Assembly (NCBI RefSeq): GCF_001684975.1
Contig: NZ_MAYH01000012.1
Span: forward strand, 310,001-374,000
Reading direction: 5' to 3'
Source: Chryseobacterium artocarpi
Lineage (GTDB): Bacteria; Bacteroidota; Bacteroidia; Flavobacteriales; Weeksellaceae
DNA: 64,000 nt
Shown here: one piece after another, positions 25,934 through 34,186 of the stretch
Position numbering within the stretch: the stretch's first letter is position 1
Layout: each line of letters opens with the position of its first letter
Made by a program: the position numbers and the translations under genes
Notes under the pieces: model-generated
Told to the model about the DNA's origin: nothing
Seen by the model: only the letters and a program-made list of their open reading frames with translations
Database searches by the model: none

Positions 25934-28621
25934 ATGAAACGTTATTTCTATATTTTAACATTTCTGGTTCCTTTTTTAGGATACTCACAGTGGACCAGAA
26001 CTGAGATTAAATCTCAAAAAGTAAAAAAATCACAAGAAAATCTAGAATTTTCAGGGCTTTACTCTTTAAATACTGATGAACTTAAGCAGGCATTGAAAAA
26101 TGCACCTCAACGTTTTTCAAATGAAAAAGGAGCTATTGTTTCTCTTCCTACAGCTAAAGGGAAATTAGAAAAGTTTCAGGTTTGGGAATTTTCAAATATG
26201 GCGCCGGAATTACAGGCTAAGTTTCCGGATATTAAATCCTATGTTGGAACCAGTATAGAAGACCCTACTGTTTATCTGAGATTCAGTATGTCTCCTGTAG
26301 GATTTTCTTCAATGATTACCCGTTCAGGAATATCAGAATTTATTGAACCTTATACTGAAGACAGAACCGTTTATGCAGTTTTTGATTCTAATGCAAAACG
26401 CGGACAGGATAAAGAACCATTTGAGTGTTCTACCATTGATCATATAGAAAAAAGCGCTGCTGAAAAAAAAAGCGCAGGCGAAACAAATAGAAGAACAGCA
26501 GGTTTTAATGTTTTCAGAATGGCTCTTTCCTGTACGGGAGAATATGCACAATATCATTTAACAGCCGCAGGAACTCCGGTAACAGCACCTGATGCTCAGA
26601 AAAAAGCAGTCGTTCTTTCTGCTATGAATGCCACTTTAACAAGGTTAAATGGTGTTTTTGAGAAAGAATTATCTCTTCATTTTAATCTAATTGCTAATAA
26701 CGATGCTGTTATATTTTTAGATGCAGCTTCAGATCCTTACACAAACGCAGGTCCGGATCAGGCTAATACAGGCATAACTTCTGTTATTCCTGCATCCAAT
26801 TTCGATATGGGGCATCTTTTGGATAAGAAAAACGGTAATGGAGCAGCATATCTTGATGCTTTATGTGGAAGTAGACCAGGAAGAGGCTGGACAGCCCATA
26901 ATTTTCCGGAAGGTGATAAATTCGATATTGACTACGTAGCTCATGAAATGGGGCATCAAATGGGAGCAAATCATACATTCTCCTATTATTTAGACGGTAA
27001 CGGATCTTCGGAAATGGAACCTGGAGGTGGAAGTACTATTATGGCTTATACAGGGATTATGGGCGAAGTATATGATATTCAATATAATTCTAATGACTAT
27101 TATCATACTTATAATTTAACGGAAATAAAGAACAGAATAAGCAATATAAGTTGTGGTGTAACTACGCCGTTTGGAGTTGCAGCCCCTATGGTAAATGCAG
27201 GTTCAGATTATATTATTCCAAAATCTACTCCATATGTATTAAAAGGAACAACGGGTGATACCAACAGTTCATCATACACTTATGTTTGGGAGCAAATGGA
27301 TAATGCTCCTAGTTCTCAAACGGATCTAAATTCACTTGCTTATCCAACAAAGCCATCGGGACCTAACTTCAGATCTGTTTCTCCCAAAAGTACACCAGTA
27401 AGATATTTCCCTGAATTTAATAAAGTATTGGCAGGAGCTTTATCTACCCGTTGGGAATCTGTTTCAAGTGTAGGAAGAAACCTAAACTTCAGATTAACGG
27501 TAAGAAATAACAATCCATTGGCTCCACAAACCAATAATGATGATATGATGGTAACTGTAAACGCAACAGCGGGACCTTTCCAGATAACTACGCCTTCATT
27601 TGGGCAATCCGCAAGCTCAGGAAGTGCATTTAATGTAACCTGGGATGTGGCGAATACCAATCAGGCACCTATCAATACCGCAAATGTTAATATTAAATTA
27701 TCTACAGACGGAGGACAGACATTTACGACACTTGCAGCTAACACACCAAACGATGGTTCAGAACAAGTGACAATTCCTGCAGGATCTACTTCTGCCAATG
27801 CGTTTATAATGATAGAAGCAGTAGGAAATATTTATTATACAGTAAGTCCAAGCTTTGTTATTGATTATTCCGTGACAGGTGAAACATGTACTACTTATAC
27901 TTATAATGCAGGCACAGTTGCAATTCCTGATGGACCTGGAGGTAATGGAATTTCAGCGCCAAGAGTAAATATTCCTTTAACAGTAAATAATAATGGAACT
28001 ATTACTAAGATTAAAGTAACACCAAATGTAACTCATTCGAATTTAATTCAGGTAGCAATAGGTATTGAAAGCCCGGTGGGAACTTCTGCTTTGCTTTGGA
28101 ATAGACAATGTGCAGGATCATCGGGTATTACAGCAGGTTTCAGTGATGCGGGAAATGCAGTAGGATGTACAAATGCTAATCCAACTTCACCTGTTCAGGG
28201 AGAAGTAAAATCTAATGAACCTTTAAATGTATTCAAAGGACATTCTGCTCAGGGAGTTTGGAATTTATATGCTACAGATAATGTCAAAGGAACTACCGGA
28301 AGCATTAACGGCTGGTCTCTTGAAGTGTGTACACAGGAAACCCAAAGTTTAGGAACTAAAGATGCCGCTTCACCTTTAGCTGATGATATTAAAATCTATC
28401 CTAATCCAAGTGATGGAAATTTCTTTATCAAATCTCAAAATATAAAAGGAAATATAAAAGTGACAATGCTTGATGCTAGTGGAAGATTGATTTATTCTTC
28501 ATCGTATAAAAGCGAAGGCAATAACACCAAAGAATTTAATGTAAAAGTACCTAAAGGAGTGTATGTAATTAGCATTAATTCTCAAAAAGGAATATATAAT
28601 ACCAAATTGATTATCAAGTAA
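25934..28621 (+). CDS. Secreted M12B-like zinc metalloprotease with P domain, type A T9SS tail
   Basis: The 895-residue protease has a signal peptide ending LGYSQ and a pro-region. The metzincin zinc motif HEMGHQMGANH is at residues 337-347 (H337, E338, H341, H347). The sequence TIMAYTG is a plausible Met-turn. Beta domains come next, then a proprotein-convertase-type P domain (CTTYTYNAGTVAIPDG to INGWSLEVC). A type A T9SS sorting domain starts IYPNPSDGNFFIKS and ends NTKLIIK. It is predicted to be released or held at the cell surface and to degrade proteins for nutrition; the substrate is unknown. A terminator follows. Confidence 0.92.
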   Translation: MKRYFYILTFLVPFLGYSQWTRTEIKSQKVKKSQENLEFSGLYSLNTDELKQALKNAPQRFSNEKGAIVSLPTAKGKLEKFQVWEFSNMAPELQAKFPDIKSYVGTSIEDPTVYLRFSMSPVGFSSMITRSGISEFIEPYTEDRTVYAVFDSNAKRGQDKEPFECSTIDHIEKSAAEKKSAGETNRRTAGFNVFRMALSCTGEYAQYHLTAAGTPVTAPDAQKKAVVLSAMNATLTRLNGVFEKELSLHFNLIANNDAVIFLDAASDPYTNAGPDQANTGITSVIPASNFDMGHLLDKKNGNGAAYLDALCGSRPGRGWTAHNFPEGDKFDIDYVAHEMGHQMGANHTFSYYLDGNGSSEMEPGGGSTIMAYTGIMGEVYDIQYNSNDYYHTYNLTEIKNRISNISCGVTTPFGVAAPMVNAGSDYIIPKSTPYVLKGTTGDTNSSSYTYVWEQMDNAPSSQTDLNSLAYPTKPSGPNFRSVSPKSTPVRYFPEFNKVLAGALSTRWESVSSVGRNLNFRLTVRNNNPLAPQTNNDDMMVTVNATAGPFQITTPSFGQSASSGSAFNVTWDVANTNQAPINTANVNIKLSTDGGQTFTTLAANTPNDGSEQVTIPAGSTSANAFIMIEAVGNIYYTVSPSFVIDYSVTGETCTTYTYNAGTVAIPDGPGGNGISAPRVNIPLTVNNNGTITKIKVTPNVTHSNLIQVAIGIESPVGTSALLWNRQCAGSSGITAGFSDAGNAVGCTNANPTSPVQGEVKSNEPLNVFKGHSAQGVWNLYATDNVKGTTGSINGWSLEVCTQETQSLGTKDAASPLADDIKIYPNPSDGNFFIKSQNIKGNIKVTMLDASGRLIYSSSYKSEGNNTKEFNVKVPKGVYVISINSQKGIYNTKLIIK

Positions 28622-28639
28622 AATCGATAAATATTTTAT

Positions 28640-28671
28640 AAAGGGACTGGCATTTATGTCGGTCCTTTTTT
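28640..28671 (+). terminator. Imperfect terminator after the M12B-like protease
   Basis: AAGGGAC pairs with GTCCTT with one bulged G, followed by a TTTTTTAT tract. Confidence 0.6.
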
Positions 28672-28748
28672 ATAACTCAACTTGTCGCGTGGTATTATTT
28701 ATAGTACTTTTATAGATTGTTATCAATTTTTCTTATACAATATAAGTG

Positions 28749-29630
28749 ATGAATTTCATTTCAGTTCTTAATATCGATCTTTTTCAGACGGGTAAAAATC
28801 CCTCAGATTTTTATTTTAATACGATGAAAAACCACTTGGTAGTAGGACATAAACATATAGAAAAGCCACATAGACATGATTTTTATGCAGCCGTTCTATT
28901 TACCAAAGGAATAGGAATTCATGAGATCGATTTTCAAAAATATGAAGTTTCAGAAGGCAGTCTTTTCTTTCTTTCACCAGGGCAGATTCATAGCTGGGAA
29001 CTATCAGGAGATATAGACGGATATATTTTCTTCTGCTCACAAGAGTATTATGAAATGCATTATGTGAATCAGAAGCTTCGAAATTTTCCTTTTTTCGGAT
29101 CTGTGTCATTTCCTAGAAAGCTTCAGTTGGATACCGAGGAATTACAAAAAAATATTCATTTATTTCAGGAGCTTGGAAAAGAACATGAGCAAAAAGAGAT
29201 TATGAAAGATGGCTTTATCTTGTCATTGATGTCTCAGGTTTTTATTAATGCAACCCGTTTATTTACAAAAGATTTTGATATTCAGGCTTCTTCTGCCGGG
29301 CTTTCATACTTTAAGCACTATCAGGATTTTGAAAGTCTTGTTGAACAGCATTTTACAGAACAGAAATCAATTGCTTATTACGCAAATCTGTTAGGAATTT
29401 CATCTAAACATCTCAATCGTATTGTACAGACTATAGTTCAGAAGACAGCTACAGAAGTAATCACCGAACGAGTAGTATTGGAAGCCAAAAGAATGCTGAT
29501 GTACCTTGATGAAAGTTTGGTTGAAATTGCTTTCAGGTTAGGGTACGAAGAATATTCCTACTTTGTAAGAGTCTTCCGAAAAAGCTCCGGAATGACTCCT
29601 ACTCAGTTTATGAGGAAATATAAGGCTTAA
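28749..29630 (+). CDS. AraC-family transcriptional regulator
   Basis: The 293-residue regulator has an N-terminal cupin domain (KPHRHDFYAAVLFTKGIG, then SLFFLSPGQIHSWEL). The C-terminal double helix-turn-helix includes IAYYANLLGISSKHLNRIV and LVEIAFRLGYEEYSYFVRVFRKSSGMTPTQFM. The cupin histidine pattern suggests small-molecule sensing. An in-frame GTG lies directly before the ATG chosen here. No obvious target is encoded next to it; the convergent ccoG gene is not a typical partner. Confidence 0.93.
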   Translation: MNFISVLNIDLFQTGKNPSDFYFNTMKNHLVVGHKHIEKPHRHDFYAAVLFTKGIGIHEIDFQKYEVSEGSLFFLSPGQIHSWELSGDIDGYIFFCSQEYYEMHYVNQKLRNFPFFGSVSFPRKLQLDTEELQKNIHLFQELGKEHEQKEIMKDGFILSLMSQVFINATRLFTKDFDIQASSAGLSYFKHYQDFESLVEQHFTEQKSIAYYANLLGISSKHLNRIVQTIVQKTATEVITERVVLEAKRMLMYLDESLVEIAFRLGYEEYSYFVRVFRKSSGMTPTQFMRKYKA

Positions 29631-29668
29631 TTTAATTCAAAGTTTTTATGGTTATTGATTAGTTATTC

Positions 29669-31111
29669 TTATAATGCCAGCTTAAATGGTCCTTCAAAAG
29701 TTGTCTCGAAAGAATCTACCAGCTTCCCGTCTTCATCAAAAACTCCAATCGTCATATTTTGTTTTGAGAATTTTATTTTATCTTCCGGGAATGAGATATT
29801 GATGTTTCCTTTCAAGATTTGATCTCCTTTTAAAATAATTTTTTCAGCCCCAAAATAAGTGATTTCAGCATTTTCAGGAGTGATCACTTTTATGGTCAGT
29901 ACCTTTTTCTCATTAGATTTATTCAATAGAGTATAGATAAAAGTATTATTGATTTTACCTTCTTTAATGAAGAATGTAGAACCCGCTGGTTTGATGAATT
30001 TAGCCTCCATGGAACCACGCTCATACATTAAGAATCCAAGGAATCCTACTAACAAAGCTAAAATAACTGTCGTAGCCTTCATTCTTGAAGTAAACTTGAA
30101 CTTTTCGCTATTTTCAATTTCAGACTCCGTAGCATAACGAATCAATCCTTTTGGAAGACCTACCTTATCCATGATCTCATCACAGGCATCAATACATGCG
30201 GTACAGTTCACACATTCCAATTGCTGCCCGTTTCTGATATCAATCCCCGTAGGGCAGACTACCACGCATTGGTTACAATCAATACAATCTCCTTTTCCTG
30301 TCGCTTTTCTGTCCTCATTATTTCTCCATTTTGAACGACCTTCACCTCTTTTAAAATCATAATATACGTTGATAGTCTGTTTATCTATTAAAACCCCCTG
30401 AAGTCTTCCATAAGGGCAAACCAAAGTACATACCTGCTCACGAAGCCACGCAAAAACAAAATAAAATGTCAAGGTAAAAAAGATCATCGTAATAAACTTT
30501 AAAGGATGCTCAGACGGACCTTCAAGCATAATTTGGAAAACCTGCTCATAGCCTACAATGTACATAAACATGAAGGTAGAAATGACCATTGAAATCAAAA
30601 GAAATACAGTCCACTTTGTTACTCTTTTTCTTATTTTTTCAGAATCCCAATCCTGTCTGTCAAGCTTCATCTGCTTGTTTCTGTCTCCTTCGATCCAATA
30701 TTCTATTTTACGGAAAACCATTTCCATAAATAAAGTTTGCGGACAAAGCCAGCCACAGAATATTCTTCCGAAAACCACCGTGAACAGCATCACGAAAATA
30801 ACGGAAGTAACTGCTCCCAATGCAAGAATAAAAAAGTCCTGAAGGTAGAAAGGCTGACCAAGAATAAAGAACTTTCTATCAATAACATTAAAGAGGAAGA
30901 AAGGATTGTTGTTAATCTTTACAAAAGGCAATCCGAAGAATAAAGCAAGTAAAGCATAGCTGGTATAATTTCTGTAATTGGTATATTTTCCTTTGGGTTT
31001 TCTGGGGAACACCCATTTTCTTTTACCGGTTTCATCCATTGTCCCCACGGAGTTTCTAAACTCTTCATTTTCAATTTCCAAAGATTTGATGTTGTTGGAC
31101 TCTGCGCTCAT
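29669..31111 (-). CDS. ccoG: Cytochrome c oxidase accessory protein CcoG (FixG/RdxA)
   Basis: The 480-residue membrane ferredoxin-like protein is needed for cbb3 oxidase assembly, where related proteins reduce copper. About five membrane helices are visible, with FCGWLCPQTLFME and CTLVCPYGRLQGVLID. The 2[4Fe-4S] cluster region CIDCNQCVVVCPTGIDIRNG and CVNCTACIDACDEIMDKVG follows. The C-terminal Ig-like domain, starting near TFFIKEGKINNTF, is typical. The usual partners ccoNOP are not in this window. The gene is convergent with the AraC gene and divergent from the SMP-30-like gene. Confidence 0.95.
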   Translation of the reverse strand: MSAESNNIKSLEIENEEFRNSVGTMDETGKRKWVFPRKPKGKYTNYRNYTSYALLALFFGLPFVKINNNPFFLFNVIDRKFFILGQPFYLQDFFILALGAVTSVIFVMLFTVVFGRIFCGWLCPQTLFMEMVFRKIEYWIEGDRNKQMKLDRQDWDSEKIRKRVTKWTVFLLISMVISTFMFMYIVGYEQVFQIMLEGPSEHPLKFITMIFFTLTFYFVFAWLREQVCTLVCPYGRLQGVLIDKQTINVYYDFKRGEGRSKWRNNEDRKATGKGDCIDCNQCVVVCPTGIDIRNGQQLECVNCTACIDACDEIMDKVGLPKGLIRYATESEIENSEKFKFTSRMKATTVILALLVGFLGFLMYERGSMEAKFIKPAGSTFFIKEGKINNTFIYTLLNKSNEKKVLTIKVITPENAEITYFGAEKIILKGDQILKGNINISFPEDKIKFSKQNMTIGVFDEDGKLVDSFETTFEGPFKLAL

Positions 31112-31368
31112 TGTCGTATGCTATAAAAGTATTTTGGTAATATTTTTCATCCTGATCAATCTTGTTTTTTCATCCGTTTTTTGTTTGAAAAAAACTTATT
31201 GATTCTGTTACTGCAAAGCTCCGAATTATATCATTGAACTACTAATATGATCTACTTCAAAAATAGTACAATTAGGACATTGTGTTTTAATATTGATAAT
31301 AAACCAAAATGAGAAAATATTTTTTAAACCGATAAGCATATCGTAAATTGCAGGCTTAAAAATGAAGA

Positions 31369-32262
31369 ATGAAGAATATCTGTAAAATAGGAATGATTGG
31401 TTTGGTTTTAGCATTGGTAAACTGCCAATCAGTAAATACCAGTAAAATGTTTTATGAAGGAGTAAAACCGAAAATGGTTTCGGATAAATTTAGCTTTACA
31501 GAAGGTCCGTCTGCAGATCAGGAAGGGAACGTCTACTTTACGGATCAGCCTAATGATAAAATTTATTATTGGGACTGGAAAACCAATCAGATCATAGAAT
31601 TTTTAGATAAAACAGGAAGAGCCAACGGTACTCACTTTGATAAGGACGGTTTTCTGATTACCTGTTCAGATGATAACGGGGAAATGTGGAAGATTTCAAA
31701 AGACAAAAAAATTGATGTTTTATTTAACAATTTTGAAGGAAAAAGATTGAATGGTCCTAATGATGTCTGGAATGATACTTTTGGAGGAATGTATTTTACC
31801 GATCCATTGTATGAAAGAGACTACTGGACAAACTTCAAACAGGAAATCCCTAATAAAAGCCTTTACTATAGGAATAAAGAAGGAAAGATCAGCAAGTTGG
31901 ATACCTTTACTCAGCCCAACGGAATTGTAGGAAGTGAAATACTAAAAAAACTCTACGTTTCGGATATTGATGCCGGTAAAACTTATGTGTATGATATTTT
32001 AGACGAAGGAAAACTATCTGAGAAAAAACTATTTTGTGAAATGGGTTCAGACGGAATGACTCTGGATAAACACGGAAACCTTTATTTAACCGGAGACGGA
32101 GTACATGTTTTTAACCGTGAAGGAAAAAAGATTTATCATATTTCTATTCCTGAAAAATGGACATCCAATGTAACTTTTGGAGGAGAAAATAATGATGTTC
32201 TATTCATTACCGCTTCAAAATCGGTGTATACTTTTCCGATGAAAGTAAGAGGAATAAAATAA
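31369..32262 (+). CDS. SMP-30/gluconolactonase-like lipoprotein
   Basis: The 297-residue protein has a lipoprotein signal ending ALVNC and a six-bladed propeller of the SMP-30/gluconolactonase/LRE type. Family marks are FTEGPSADQEGNVYFTDQPNDKIYYW, the metal-binding LNGPNDVW, GGMYFTDPLY, and FTQPNGIVG with DGMTLDKHGNLYL. Such enzymes hydrolyse sugar lactones using a bound divalent metal; the actual substrate is not shown. Its location should be the periplasmic face of a membrane. A palindromic repeat follows the stop. Confidence 0.88.
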   Translation: MKNICKIGMIGLVLALVNCQSVNTSKMFYEGVKPKMVSDKFSFTEGPSADQEGNVYFTDQPNDKIYYWDWKTNQIIEFLDKTGRANGTHFDKDGFLITCSDDNGEMWKISKDKKIDVLFNNFEGKRLNGPNDVWNDTFGGMYFTDPLYERDYWTNFKQEIPNKSLYYRNKEGKISKLDTFTQPNGIVGSEILKKLYVSDIDAGKTYVYDILDEGKLSEKKLFCEMGSDGMTLDKHGNLYLTGDGVHVFNREGKKIYHISIPEKWTSNVTFGGENNDVLFITASKSVYTFPMKVRGIK

Positions 32263-32288
32263 ACTATAAGATATTTTTAAAATATAAC

Positions 32289-32329
32289 CTATGTATCTAT
32301 GTGGTTATTTTTACCACATAGGTACATAG
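32289..32329. repeat. Long palindrome (17-bp arms) between convergent genes
   Basis: CTATGTATCTATGTGGT (32289-32305) pairs with ACCACATAGGTACATAG (32313-32329) at 16 of 17 positions around a 7-nt T-rich loop. It could serve both converging genes as a transcription stop. Confidence 0.8.
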
Positions 32330-32363
32330 ATTTTTAAGGAGTTAATGTTATTTTTAATCAGGT

Positions 32364-33671
32364 TTAATAAGCTACTTCCATTTTCACTTTTTTTCCTTTC
32401 AGTTTTTCATTCTGAAGTTTTCTCAAAAGAGCATTCACTTTATTTCTTGCAACAGCAACGTAAGATGTAGTATCTTTTACTTCAATGATTCCTACATCTT
32501 CTTTTTGTAGTTCTCCTTTTTTTAGTAAATAACCTACGATATCAACTTTATTGACTTTATCTTTTTTTCCTGCACTAATGTAAATGGTCTGGAAAGGCGT
32601 TTTTTGCGGAACCTTAGTAAATCCTGCAACACTTTCTTCAGGAGTATCATTCTTGATGAAGGGAAAATTATCATCTTCATTCATGATCAGATAAACAAAA
32701 CCTTTAGCATTCATTCTTGCAGTACGTCCGTTTCTGTGAATAAAAGCATCCTCTTTTGGAGGCAATTGATAATGAATAATAGATTCTACTTCCGGAACAT
32801 CCAATCCACGAGCTGCAAGGTCAGTTGTAATAAGGATTCTTGCCGAATCATTTCTGAATTTCAGTAAAGCACGCTCCCTTTCATCCTGCTCCATACCACC
32901 ATGGAATGTTTCTCTGTCAATTCCCATCTGATGAAGAAGCTCAGAAATACGATCAACGGCATCGCGGTGATTACAGAAGATCAATGTTCTTTTGTTTCCT
33001 ATTTTACAGACAAGATTGAAAAGCGTATCCAGTTTTTCTTCGGGAATAGTCATTACCTTTCTCAGTTGAATATCTGGTTTTACATCATTTTCTTTAAGAA
33101 AGCTAATGATTTTTTCATCTTTCAACCCTGTGAATGCAGGAATTTCATCCATCGCAGTTGCAGACGTTAAAACTCTTTGAGAAAGTCCTTTTAAAGAATT
33201 ACAGATAAACTCCATATCATCATGGAAACCTAGCTCCAAAGCTTTATCAAACTCATCAAGAACCAATGTCTTAACTGTTTTAGGATCAAAATTATTATTC
33301 CTTACGTGATAAGTAACCCTTCCTGGAGTTCCAATTAAAACAGCCGGAGCTTCAATCAAATTATTAACCTCAATCTTTTTATCATGACCGCCATAGCAAA
33401 CAGATACCTTAAAATCGGTTCCCATCGATTTGAAAACCTGCTCAATCTGTAACGCCAATTCTCGTGCAGGAACTAATATCAATGCCTGAACTCCCTGAAT
33501 ATCCTTTTTCAGATTTCTGAGAACCGGAAATAAAAAAGCAAGTGTTTTCCCTGAACCGGTAGGAGAGAGCAGTACAATATCTGTATTGTTTTCAGAAGCT
33601 TTATAAGTAGATTTCTGCATCTGATTCATATCCTGAATCTGCAGTTTTTGATAAATTGATTGTAGTTCCAT
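32364..33671 (-). CDS. DEAD-box RNA helicase, DbpA-like
   Basis: The 435-residue ATP-dependent RNA helicase has motif I SPTGSGKT at 36-43, PARELA, TPGR, and motif II as DEFD (139-142) instead of DEAD. SAT and the C-lobe motifs ARGLDVPE and HRNGRTAR follow. The last 75 residues (IYISAGKKDKVNKVDIVGYLLKKG) match the DbpA RNA-binding domain, which in E. coli DbpA recognises 23S rRNA helix 92. A role in 50S assembly is therefore likely. The candidate -7 box ends only 4 bp before the ATG, so the mRNA may be leaderless. Confidence 0.93.
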   Translation of the reverse strand: MELQSIYQKLQIQDMNQMQKSTYKASENNTDIVLLSPTGSGKTLAFLFPVLRNLKKDIQGVQALILVPARELALQIEQVFKSMGTDFKVSVCYGGHDKKIEVNNLIEAPAVLIGTPGRVTYHVRNNNFDPKTVKTLVLDEFDKALELGFHDDMEFICNSLKGLSQRVLTSATAMDEIPAFTGLKDEKIISFLKENDVKPDIQLRKVMTIPEEKLDTLFNLVCKIGNKRTLIFCNHRDAVDRISELLHQMGIDRETFHGGMEQDERERALLKFRNDSARILITTDLAARGLDVPEVESIIHYQLPPKEDAFIHRNGRTARMNAKGFVYLIMNEDDNFPFIKNDTPEESVAGFTKVPQKTPFQTIYISAGKKDKVNKVDIVGYLLKKGELQKEDVGIIEVKDTTSYVAVARNKVNALLRKLQNEKLKGKKVKMEVAY

Positions 33672-33675
33672 GCTG

Positions 33676-33683
33676 CAAAGGTA
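33676..33683 (-). promoter_or_regulatory. Candidate -7 box of the dbpA-like gene
   Basis: TACCTTTG on the reverse strand matches TAnnTTTG and lies directly before the ATG. No -33 TTG is seen. Confidence 0.45.
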
Positions 33684-33790
33684 GTGAATTTTAGGGTTTG
33701 AGAGTCGAATGGTTTTAGGGTTTGAGAGTGGGAGAATTGAAGAGTTTGAGAGTGAATATAAATTATTACTCTGCTTTGAATTTTTGGGGC

Positions 33791-33885
33791 TGTCATTCTG
33801 AAAGAAGCGTAGCGAAGGGAAAGATTCTCAACTTTTTATAACGGATTTCTTTAAATGAGATGCTTCGACTCCGCTCAACATGACA
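33791..33885. repeat. Interspersed repeat family R2, copy 1
   Basis: The element opens TGTCATTCTGAAAGAAGC and ends TCAACATGACA, so its termini are inverted (TGTCA / TGACA). Inside are GATTCTC and GAGATGCTTCGACTCCG, which also read as arms. Related 5' halves occur at 52242 and 55217. Confidence 0.7.
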
Positions 33886-34034
33886 ACTCTAATACTATGC
33901 TGTTGATTTATACATTGTCAGGCTGAGCAGAGTCTAAGCCTTTCAGCATACCGCAAAGCGTTTTCTTGTAGGGTTATCAGTAAATACTATTGATAACCAA
34001 TTCTTTAATGGATTGATGGGTAAATGCAAAACTA

Positions 34035-34065
34035 TTGTTTATCTCAAATAAAAAACGTATCTTTG
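34035..34065 (+). promoter_or_regulatory. Bacteroidota-type promoter of rpsA
   Basis: TTG at 34035-34037, a 20-bp spacer and TATCTTTG at 34058-34065 are a full match to the consensus. The predicted leader is about 115 nt, long enough for autoregulation. Confidence 0.8.
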
Positions 34066-34186
34066 CACCCACTTTTTGTGCTAAAGGTCTAAGAAAGTAA
34101 AATATTATATATTAATAACTTCCGTATTTTTCAATCACATTTGTTAAGACCGTTGAAAGAGAAGGAATACAAATTTATTTAGAATT

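Larger units (their letters stand above)
33672..34186. other. 515-bp intergenic region upstream of rpsA
   Basis: From left to right it holds the dbpA-like -7 box, short direct repeats of TTTTAGGGTTTGAGAGT (33689-33705, 33713-33729, and a partial copy near 33741), the R2-type palindromic repeat at 33791-33885, a partial related copy from 33918, the rpsA promoter, and a roughly 115-nt rpsA leader. No gene is seen. Confidence 0.7.

Noticed and set aside
33960..34034. Possible small RNA or tRNA before rpsA
   Set aside because: I could not fold a cloverleaf or a conserved RNA there; the stretch is repeat remnant and promoter-proximal AT-rich sequence.
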